Positions 36,584-48,500 of a stretch of 64,000 nucleotides of DNA are shown here, one piece after another. Position 1 is the first letter of the stretch; every line of letters starts with the position of its first letter. Source of the DNA: UBA9926 sp018645765 (GTDB lineage: Bacteria; Pseudomonadota; Gammaproteobacteria; Pseudomonadales; Azotimanducaceae). The position numbers were made by a program, and so were the translations under genes. Under the pieces are notes generated by a model. The model worked only from the letters and a program-made list of their open reading frames with translations, searched no databases and was not told the origin of the DNA. Location of the stretch: the NCBI GenBank assembly GCA_949372755.1, contig CASIBO010000008.1, positions 62,001-126,000 of the forward strand, in the 5' to 3' direction.

Positions 36584-39500
36584 TTGGCGGCGCAACAACT
36601 CGTCGACGTCTCGCAGCTTGGCAACGTCATCGACCTTCAATATTTGTCTATTGAGAACGCGCAGCAGTTATCTGATTTATCAGTACTATCACAATTACAA
36701 TCATTGGAAAGGCTAGACCTTAGGAATTTGCCGCGACTGTCCGACTTAAATTTCTTAGAAAATCAAGACCGGCTGAGCTATTTCGGATTATCGGAATCCC
36801 GGAATATTGAGGACTACTCGGGCTTGGCAAATTTGATCGATGCAAGCCATATAAGCCTTAACCAATTAGGAAGTCTTGATTTGGCGCCGTTGTCAGATTT
36901 AGACAACCTTACCCGACTCGAACTCCGAGGGAACGATCTAACCGATATTGAAGAGCTTGAGTTTTTGCGATACCTAGAAAATCTCGATATTCAAGATAAT
37001 CGAATTGAAGATATAACGGTGTTGAGCAGAGTCCGGACGCTAAAAGAACTTAGTATTACCAACAATGAGATTAAATCGATTGAGGCGCTTACCGGATTAG
37101 TAAAGCTCAACCAGGTAAACGCGCAGAACAACCAGATCATCGATATGACCCCATTGGCGGGTCTCACACAATTGAATAATGTTGAGTTACAGAATAATAG
37201 CATCACTCGGCTGGTTGGCGTTTTCGACAAAAATACCGAAAATGCCAATATAAGGCTTAATGACAATCCCATTCTATGCACGGAACTTGATGAATTTAAT
37301 TCAGATCCTGCGCCCATCAATCTGCAGTTTGATACGCCTTGCGCAAATGACACAGACGGTGATGGCGTCGTCGATGGAGATGATGAGTTCCCAACCGATG
37401 TGGCAGCTTCGGCTGACTATGACGGCGATAACAAGCCCGATGACTGGAACTTAGGTTATGGTGCTGCTGATTCAACCCTCGGCCTCGTGCTCGATAGCGA
37501 CGATGACAACGACGGCATAGAAGATAGCAATGATGGTTTTCCTTATGATGGCGGCGAAAGCGCAGACCGTGACGGCGATGGGGTCGGTGACAATAGTGAT
37601 GCCTATCCAGATAATCCCGAAGAACAGTTCTATTCGATCAGTGATGCGCTTGAGCAAGTCGTTGATGATGCGCTTAGACGTTGTATCGAAAATCGGGTTT
37701 CAGGCCTAGAGCATGCGGGCCAGTTAAAAGAAATCGAGTGTAATTCGCCGCAGAACGTGGAGGGCGTCCAGGCATTCAATCAGTTAACCCGCTTCTGGAT
37801 CGATAACGCCTCTTTTGCGAACCTCGAGCCGCTAGCGGCGCTTAAACAATTAGAGAGCTTAAGACTGGCATGGGGTTCACGAAAAATTAGTGATTTGACG
37901 CCCTTGAGCGGCCTCAAACGATTGCACACCCTAAACCTAGAGGGGCAGTCAATTACCAGCATTGAGCCTCTTTCAGAGCTTACCAATTTAGAGTATTTGG
38001 AACTTAGATATAATCAAATCGAAGATGTTTCGCCTATTTTTAAGTTGGGAAAGATTCGTAGCCTGAATCTGGACGACAACCAGCTAAAACAATTACCCGA
38101 TATTTCACGATTGAGCGCGCTAGAGTTGCTTTCTGTTACTCGAAATCAGATCTCTGAATTACCCAACATGACAAGCAGTGGCCTTCGCCATTTGAACCTA
38201 GGTGATAACGCGATTCGGGCCTTAGCCGTTTCAGGTCTCGAGCAACTGTCGTATCTGGGCCTGCGTGATAATCCACTTGAGTCACTGACATTCGCTGATG
38301 ATCAAACCATCGGTCATTTGGTTATAGACCGTACCGGGTTCAACGATTTAAGTAGTCTAAAAAACACTAACGATACGCTCCACACTTTAGAGGCGCGTCA
38401 GAATGGCATTACTTCAATCGAAACGCTGGCGACTTTTACGCGATTAAATGGTTTGTATCTCGAGGATAATGAGATCGTCACCATTGGCAGCACCTTTGAT
38501 GCGATGTCAGGTACCTACGTTCAGATGCGGGGTAACCCATTACTGTGCACCGAGGTTGCGCGACTGGATGAATTAACGGTAAACGTGGATTTCAACGGTC
38601 AGTGCGCAACCGACACAGATGGCGACGGCAGCGTAGATGGCCGAGATGCGTTTCCTAACGATGTGGCAGCCTCGGTTGATTCCGACGGCGATGGCGCGCC
38701 TGATGACTGGAGCGCAGGCTTTACAGCCGCTGATTCGACCTCGGGGCTCATCATTGATGGCGATGATGATAATGATGGCATCGACGATGATGCAGATGCT
38801 TTTCCGATTGATGCCTTCGAAAGCCAGGACTCAGATGGAGATGGCTTGGGCGATAACAACGATGCTTTCCCGAATGATCCCGATCAGCAGTATCTTAGTA
38901 TCGAAAACGCGATTGCGGGCTTGGAAGGGGTTAACTTACAGCAGTGCGTGCGCGAAAAAACCAATGGTTTGACCAATGCTGGCGAGGTTTACCGGCTAGA
39001 GTGTAATGAGCGACAAATTGGTTCGATTAATGGGATTAAAGCATTCCCTAACTTGGAAGCGCTGTACCTTCATAACAAGCAGTTTTGCGATATTTCGGCT
39101 TTAGCGAGTTTAACGCAATTAAAGACCCTAGACCTCGGTTGGGGGAGCCGCTGCATCCGCGATATTGAGCCTTTAAACGGCTTACGAAATCTAGATTGGT
39201 TGGATCTTAGGGGTAATAACGTCAGTGATTTGGCGCCACTGGCGAATCACCCTCGTCTGAGGGAGCTTCAGATTGGTCATAACGCAATTGACTCTTTTTC
39301 ATCTTTGGGTTTGCTAAATGCGCTGACCTACCTGCAAGCTGATGGAAATAGCCTTTCGAGCCCGTCACTGGAAGGATTTCCACAATTAAGGAACTTGGGC
39401 CTTAATAGCATCGGCATTTCAGACTTAGCGCCGCTGGTCTCAACGTTGATCGGTCCGCTAGAGTATCTCGGGCTCAATGACAACGCGATCGCTGACTTTT

Positions 39501-42500
39501 CGCCGCTCAACGGTCTGCAGAATCTCCGCGGAATTGATGCGCAAAATAATAATGTGAGAATACTGTCGTTACGAGACCTCCCTAAGTTGAATAGGGTTCG
39601 TATTCAACGCAGTGGTATCCAGCAGGTTGATTTGGAAAATACCCCTGAGCTGTTTGAATTTGATCTGGGCGGCAATAACTTGGCGGACATTAGTTCCCTA
39701 GCCGATTTCATGGCAGCTCAGCCCAATCCAAATAATTGGCATTTTAATATTTCGCTATATGAAAACGGTATTAAAGATATCAGTGCGCTGGCCAAAATCG
39801 AGCGACTGGGTTATGTATCTCTTCAAGACAACAGCATTAGAGACATTACGCCGTTCAAGGCGAAAACAGAAATATGGCACCTTGATCTCCAGCGAAATGA
39901 TATTAGCGTCTTAGCAGATACGTTCGATGCCTATCAGATCAGAGCCAACGTCTATTTAGATGGGAATACCTTGCTGTGCTCAGAGGTTTCCAACCTGGAA
40001 AATTCGACCGCCAATATTCAGTGGACCGGAAATTGTGGTGAGGACACCGACGGCGACAGCGTTGTCGATTCAAGTGATGCTTTTCCTGATGATGTTGCCG
40101 CATCGGTTGATAGCGACGGGGATGGGCAGCCTGATGAGTGGAATGCAGGTTTTGATCAGCCAAATTCAACGACCGGTCTGACGCTTGATAACGATGATGA
40201 TAACGATGGCGTATCTGATGCAGTAGATGCCTTCCCAAATAATCCGTCGGAAAGCCTTGATTCTGACGGTGATGGGGTAGGCGACAACGGTGATGCTTAT
40301 CCAGAGGATGCAACTCGCCAATCGCTAGAAATCGAAATTGCACTTGCGGGTATCACCGATGCGGGGCTGCTCTCGTGCCTGAACAATCATCTGAGCGGTC
40401 AGGCTTATGCTGACGAGCTGCGACAATTACACTGCAATGAGCAAATAGATTCTGTAGTGGGCATTGATAAATTCTCTGGGTTGGAGGACCTACGAATTTA
40501 CAATCCGAATTTTACCGATGCTGCGCCCATCGCAGCGTTGACTCAACTTGAGTGGCTGGATATCAGTTATGGCCAGAGCGTTTTTTCAGATCTTGCGCCG
40601 CTAAAAACATTGTCTAATCTCAAATACTTACGATTAGCAGGTTCCCCGGTACAAAATCTTGATGCACTTCGGAGTCTACAACGTCTTGAAGAGCTGAATA
40701 TCAACTCTATTCAAGCCTCAGATGTGAGTGTGGTTCTTGAATTACCCCGTCTCCGACGTCTTGAGATCTGCAGGCTGCCGCTCAATGCCACTCCCGATTT
40801 TAAGACCCTGGATGGGTTGGAATATTTGCGATTTTGCGGTTACAACTTCCTAGCGTTAGAGGACTTTGTGACGAAATTACCCGCCTCCATCCGAGAGCTC
40901 GATTTACATCAAAACGGCATTCAGGAAACCACGGCATTCAATAACCTGAAAAAACTGGAAGACCTTCGATTAGATCACAACAATATTAGCTTGGTTGAAC
41001 TCAACGACCTTCCCGAACTAAGGTCTTTAAGTCTTTGGGAGAACCCAATCGCTGAATTCAAAGTCGTCAGCACGCCAAAGTTAAACTCAATTTGGGCAGG
41101 TCGAAATAACCTAACGGGCCTTTCATCACTATCCAATCTCACATCACTTCAGTATATAAGACTCAGTGAGAATCAAATCGAAGACCTCACACCACTTAGG
41201 GAATTGTTGAACCTAGGTCATCTTGAGCTACAAGATAACATCATTACAGATGTGTCGCCTTTAGCGGAATTGCCCACCGTCTGGGAACTAAATCTAGAAA
41301 GAAACCAGATCACCTCAATTGGTAACACCTTCGCAGAATACAACAATGCTCGAATACAGATGTCCGGCAATCCGCTCCTGTGCGAGACGCTCGATAGTAT
41401 CAGTGATCTGATACCAGCCTCCAATCAGTTTGAATTTAATGGCAGCTGTGGCAACGATAATGATGCTGATGGTGTGCCAGATGATTTAGATGCTTTTCCG
41501 AATGACCCTGCAGCCTCGGTCGATAGCGATCGAGATGGCGATCCGGACGACTGGAATCAAGGTTACAGTGTAGGGCAGAGCACCTCTGGCCTGATCATAG
41601 ACGATGATGACGACAATGATGGTGTAGCGGATAGCCTCGATGATTTTCCATTGGACGCCACCGAGACAATCGATAGCGATGGCGATGGTGTCGGCGACAA
41701 TAGCGATGCCTTCCCAGATGACCCTGAGCGGCAGTTTCTCGGCCTAATAGACGCATTGCAGGCGATTGCCGACCAATCTCTTTTGAACTGTATCGAAAAT
41801 CAAACCCAAGGTATGCAATCCGCCGGCGAGATTTCCTCTCTTACCTGCACGCATCGAGACGTAAGGTCACTTGAAGGAATCCAAGCCTTTACGAACTTAA
41901 CGATGTTAAATATTGAGGGAGTGCAAACCGAAGATTTTAGTCCATTGTCAGGGTTATCAAAACTGATCGAGTTGCGGATAAGCTGGGGCGGTTGTTGTAC
42001 TGCTGCTGGCAAGGATTTAAACGCATTAGCCGGCCTAAAGAGTCTTCAAAGGCTTGAAGCGAATGGCGCCAATATAAAAGACATTTCGTCGCTGGTCGGC
42101 CTTACCAGCCTTCGCTACTTAGGCATTGGCTGGAATCAAATCACCGATTTTACACCCCTCGGTGAAATGCGCGGGATTGTTGAGCTGAATTTGCAAAACA
42201 GTGGATTAACCAGCGTTCCAAGTTTTGGCTTTGCCAACACGCTTCGAGATTTGCGGCTAGGCGAAAACGCCATTACAAGTTTAGAGGGCCTGCCCAGTAT
42301 GCCGGTGCTGAGATATATTGACCTCAACAATAGTCAGGTCGCTGATGTTACCGCGCTATCAGGTAACCAGAGCCTTCAAAATATTGATGTTCGCAATGCT
42401 CGCTTAAAAACCGTCACGCTTAATGATTTACCGCAACTGCACGGTGTCGACCTCAGTAATAATCAGATTGAATCAGTTAGCTTTTCCGATGTTGGTAATC

Positions 42501-45500
42501 TTTCTTGGCTGAACTTAAATGACAACATGATGACAAGGTTTAGTGGTTTAGAAAGTCTTACCAATCTTAGAGACTTGTATCTGAGGGGTAACGTTATCGG
42601 TGATCTGTCGACCTTAACGGCGGTTGTTACGCAAACTAGTCTCTACCAGCTTGATTTGCAGGATAATGATGTCTCGGTGATCGCCGATGGGTTTAGCGCG
42701 ATGAAAGAAGGAGACCTAAAGTTAACGGGCAATCCGCTTCTGTGCACAGAATATGAAACCTTTCTGGCATCTAAGAATAAGTCGCTTCGGGTTACCTTTG
42801 AGAGTGGCTGTGAATTCGATAGCGATGGCGATGGCACAGTCGATTCAAGAGATGGATTTCCAGATGATCCTGCGGCTTCCGTGGATAATGACTTTGACGG
42901 ACAGCCCGATGATTGGAACCAAGGGAAATCAAGTGGCGACTCTACGACGGGACTTTCGGTGGATACCGATGACGACAATGATGGCATTAGCGACGACCAA
43001 GATGCGCTACCCAATAACCCGAATGAGCAACAAGATTCAGATGGCGATGGCCTAGGGGATAATGCTGATGCCTACCCGAATGACGATACCAGACAATATT
43101 TAACGCTCGATGATGCGCTTGCGAATGTCACAGATGATGCGCTTAACGCCTGTTTAACTGCTGGCGCCGGCAATATGGCGACGGCCGGCGAACTGGTCAG
43201 CCTGGATTGCAGTAATTACTCGGTGCAAACGGTAACGGGTATCGAGGCCTTCGTCGAGTTGGTTTATCTAAAGTTTAACAATGGCAACCTTAATGCGATT
43301 GACCCGATAGCAGCGCTCACGCAACTAGAAGAACTTTGGCTAGAGTGGGGCAATTGGGATCTTGCTGATGTCAGTCCACTAGCCAATTTGACGCAACTTG
43401 AAAAACTGGTGATACGCGGTTCAAGGGTTGAAGACGTTTCACCGCTCAAAAATCTGATTAGCCTCCAGGAACTGTATGTGGAACATAGTCAGGTCTCGGA
43501 TATCAGCACGTTAGAAAACCTACGCCGGCTAACGCACCTAGGGCTTTCTGATAATAGACGAGATAGTCTTCCTGGGATCCAAGACATCGGGGTTGTGGTC
43601 AATATGCCTTCTTTGCAGGGGCTAAATCTTGCCAGCAACACGGTTAATGATTTATCACCTTTGACAGGTCTCAGTAATCTAGAATGGGTCGTTATTGGGA
43701 ATAACCAAATCAAGAGCCTTGCCCCTCTGGATGGCATGCCTGGACTACGTCAGATCGATGCACACAACAATCGAATTACGAACATTGGCTTAACCGATAG
43801 TTCTCGATTGGAGAGGCTTAACCTCCAAAATAACGCGATTCAAAATTTAGAAGGGTTTAGTGGCGCGCCCAACCTAAATGGGCTTTATTTGGACAATAAC
43901 CCCATAGAAAATTTAGACGGCATTGCCCAGTTTTCTAGGCTGCGGCACTTGAGTCTCAACGAGACCGAGTTTAGATCGCTCGCGGTTATTGGCGAACTCT
44001 ATGGTTTGGGTGAACTTAGCCTTGAGCGAAATAATATTACGGATATCGCGCCACTCGCGTCATTGACCAGGCTATGGCATCTAAACTTAAGAAATAATCA
44101 GATTAGTCAGCTGGGCGAAACCTTTGCACGCTATGGCAACACAAGCATTGAATTGGACGGTAACCCTCTGATTTGTGGAGAACTCGAGCAAGCACGCGAA
44201 TCTGGAAGCTACGCAAATATCAATTTCTTTGACGAATGTTCGGAGGATCGCGATGGTGATGGGGTTGCTGATGAGATTGATGACTTTCCGAATGACCCTG
44301 CAGCAGCCCTAGATTCAGACGGCGACGGCGCCCCAGATGAGTGGCTGGCCGGCAAAACAGCGGCCGACTCGACCACGGGTCTAACGGTTGATAACGATGA
44401 TGATAATGACGGTGTACTGGATGCTGACGATTTGTTTCCAAAAAATCCGAGAGATTCTCAAGATGCTGATGGCGACGGTCTCGGTGATAATGCTGATGCT
44501 TATCCGAATGATCCAAGTCAACAGTACTTAATGTTTTCAGAGGCACTAGCAGGGCTAGTCGATGACAATCTAAGAGGCTGCTTTGAAGCGCAATACCCGA
44601 ACGCGGAAAATGTGAGCGCGGTCACGGAGATGGATTGTCGGTCTGATCGGATAGGCTCGCTAAAAGGTCTTGAAGCGTTCTCGTCACTCGTTAATTTCGG
44701 AACGAACGTTGGATCCAATATTGACCTTGAACCGCTCTCGAGTTTGGCTTTGCTCAAGCGATTAGAGATTTATGGCGATAAAAGTAGCCTAAACAGCGCA
44801 GCGTTGGGAATTTTGACGGGCTTAGAGTTTCTAACACTCGACGGTTTAGCCCTCGTTGACGTTGCGTTTATAGAAAGCTTTAGACGGCTTGAGTATCTGA
44901 ATCTCTATAATAATAGGGTCGTAAATTTATTGTTTGTGGGGAACCTTTCTCGTCTAAACCAGTTACACGTAGGGAATAACTCGCTTAGCAGCTTAAGTGA
45001 CCTGGCTGGTGCTGATGGGCTCGAATATATCTACGCGGGGAACAATAGAATCTCGCAAGTTGATGACTTAGGAGGACTGCCAAATTTAAGGGTGTTGCAC
45101 CTTAGCAATAATCGATTGCGAGATTTAGATGCAATCTCGAAAATGAGTAGCTTAGAAGAGCTTAGCGTTGGTAATAATCGCTTGGATTACTTAGACGGGA
45201 TCGAAGGCGCTGAACGACTTCGATGGTTAGATTTCTCGGGGAACACTTATATTAGTGATCTGTCGCCACTTCAAACATTATCAAATCTGCAAGATCTTTG
45301 GTTCAGTGATAATGAAGTTAGCGACCTGAGACCGATAGCGAGTTTAAGCCTGCTGCGGCGGCTAGAAGGCCAACGTAATTTTCTGACTGGTTTAGCAGGA
45401 CTCGAAGGAATGACCTCTCTTCGAGAAGTCTATCTTCGGGGGAATGATATCAGTGATGTCAGCGCGCTTAAGGAAATCCCCTTGGCCTACCTCAATTTAG

Positions 45501-48500
45501 ATGAGAATCGCGTACAGAAATTTTCCGATGCGTTAGAGCATTTGAATCCTTCGCTCAACGAGTGGAATACGGTCAATATCAGCCTGAACAATAACCCCAT
45601 CATTTGCGCGGATATTCAACGACTTCGGGAAGTTCAGGATCAATGGGTCAATTACGAACTAAATGCGGATGACGCAAGCTGCCAAAACGATGACGATGGT
45701 GATGGCGTTGTCAATTCGTTGGATTGGGCGCCGACTGACTCTGCTGAGCAGGCAGATACAGATGGTGATGGCGTAGGTGATAACGCCGACCTGGATGCAG
45801 ATAACGATGGCGTGCTAGATGAAAATGACAGCTTCCCGCTTGACAGTGCCCGAACCACAATGACGCTGAACGAAGCGGTTCGAGCCGTGTCAGACAGCGC
45901 CTTCAAGGCCTGTTTGTTAAGCGCGGACGTTTCACCCATTAACGATTTAGTGGCGCTCGAGTGTTCAGGTCGTAATATTCAATCTCTGCGGGGTATCGAG
46001 AATTTGATTGCCTTGGAGACCTTAGACTTGCAGAGTAATGCAATTTTCCGGTTAAACGGTATTGAGAATCTTCAGAATCTTCGGACGCTTAACCTCAATG
46101 TTAATAAAGTCAGCGACTTGACGCCGGTAAGTAAGATTACTTCGCTCGAGCGCCTGTTTGCCGCGAAAAACAGCTTCACAACGCTCCCGGATTTCTCAGC
46201 AATGACGAACCTTATCGAGATTGATTTGTCGCGTAACCCACAGACAGATATTTCGATGTTAGCGTCGGCAAGCGCGTTAGAAAAACTCAAAATGTCGAAT
46301 ACGAGGCTCTCAGATCTAAACACAGTGCGCGAATTGACGGCGCTTACCTCCCTCGACCTGGATCGCAATGGGCTTGCTGAGATTGCACCGCTGTCTATCC
46401 TGACGGCACTGACTAATCTAAACTTAGAGCAAAACGAGATTCATCGTTTGGCGGGTGGATTATCCAGCGTGCTTTCCGGCACCATCGTGCTCACGGGCAA
46501 TCCCGTTTTGTGCGCCGATTTAGAGGACTACAATGCGGCAAAACCATCTGATGTAACATTAACCTTTGATTCACCTTGCCTCGCGTCAGCCTACGGTACT
46601 GACGAAGATAGCGATGGCGTATTGGCGGAACTCGATAATTGCCCTGCTATTGCAAACCCTGATCAGAAAGATTCTGACGGGGACCGTTTCGGCGATGCCT
46701 GTGATAATGACGATGATAATGACTCGGTTGAGGACGGCGCCGATAATTGTCCGGTGGCGTCAAATCCAAATCAAATCAACAGCGATAGCGATGCCATTGG
46801 GGACGTCTGTGACGACGACGACGATAATGATGGCGTGCTCGATCGCGACGATGCCTTCCCATTAGATCCTAATCGAACGAGCCGGGATCAGATTGGCAAA
46901 CAGAAAGCCATTATTGTTGCCGGCGGCGGTAATATCGAAACCAACTATCTATGGCCTCAAACCCAGTTTGCGGCGCGCATCGCGTTCGATGCCCTGATCG
47001 ATCAAGGCATTTTGCCGGAAGATATCATGGTGTTGAGTGATGCGCCGACAACGACCGTGCAAGGAAGGTTCATCTTCAGACCTGAAGATGTTGATAAAAC
47101 CGCAACGCGTGAGAACCTAGAATGGGCGTTGACGCAGTGGGCTGCTGACGGGCTAGACCCGACCGCTGAATTAATTGTTTTTCTAGTTGATCACGGTGGA
47201 CCCAGCAAGTTCCTGATTAATGCAACGAGTGTGGTTCAAGCACGAGAACTGGACGAATGGACAGATCAGTTGCAGACCGAGGCGGGGGTTCAGTCTGTCG
47301 CGTTTGTTTATGATGCATGCCAAGCCGGATCCTTCTTACCCGATATGGCACCGCCAGAAGGCAAGAATCGCATCTTTATTTCCAGTACAACGAGCAGCGA
47401 ACCTGCTTTGTTTGCGTCTCGTGGCAACTTTTCTTTCTCTTCGATCTTTTGGAGTAATTTCAAAATCAGTGGTGGTTTTTATCCCGCTTACAACGCAGCA
47501 AAAGGCGCGATGCGGACATTTCGAAAGCAAAAAGCCCTGATCGAAGCAAACTGGAATAACGAACCCAATGAGAAGATTGATTTCGCGATAGCACAGGATT
47601 TTCAGTTCGGCCAAGGGATTGTGAGAGCCTCAGATGCGCCGCTCATTGCAGACGTGTCACAAGACTTTAGCTTAGACGGTGAGCGTGCAGCTAAGTTAAA
47701 AGCCTTTAACGTGGTTGGCGCGACCCCTGTTCAGCGAGTATTTGCCGTCGTTGATACCCCCGATGACATTGAAGGCGGACTCGATGTGCCCATCCTGCAA
47801 TTGCTCGAAATAGAATTGTCAGATTTTGATGGCGACGGCAATTACGAGAGCCGGTTTGATAATTTCGATATCGAAGGCGATTATACGTTTTCTTTCTTTG
47901 CGGAGAATGAGCAAGGAATTCTGTCGATTCCGACGGACGATAACCCCAATGTCACGGTCGTAACGCAGAAGTCGGGAAGACCAGCCGTTGCGGGTTTCGA
48001 TACGGATCTAGATGGTTTGATTGATAGCCTCGATGAGGATGATGATGGGGATGGTATTGCCGATATTGATGACGACTTCCCTCTAAACCCTTACGAGTCA
48101 TTAGATTTTGATCAAGATGGTATAGGCAATAATAGCGACAATGACGATGATAATGATGGCGTTATTGACGCTGAGGATCAGTTTGATTTTGATGCGAGTG
48201 AATGGCGCGATGACGACGGTGATGGCGTCGGCAATAGCCGCGATGCGTTCCCAACAGATGCGCGATTTAGTGCCGATCGCGATCGCGATTTTATTCCGGA
48301 CAGCCTAGATCCGGACGACAACAATGACGGCATTGCTGATGATGCAACCAGCAATCAAGACGCCTATGAAGATGATGACTCAATCGGCGTGGCGAGCTTA
48401 CATCCTGTTGGTTTGGAAATGATTCATACCCTCAGTGGGGCTGAGTTTGATTACGCCCGGTTTATGGTTGTAGCCGGGGAAGAATATGTCGTTTCGTTAA

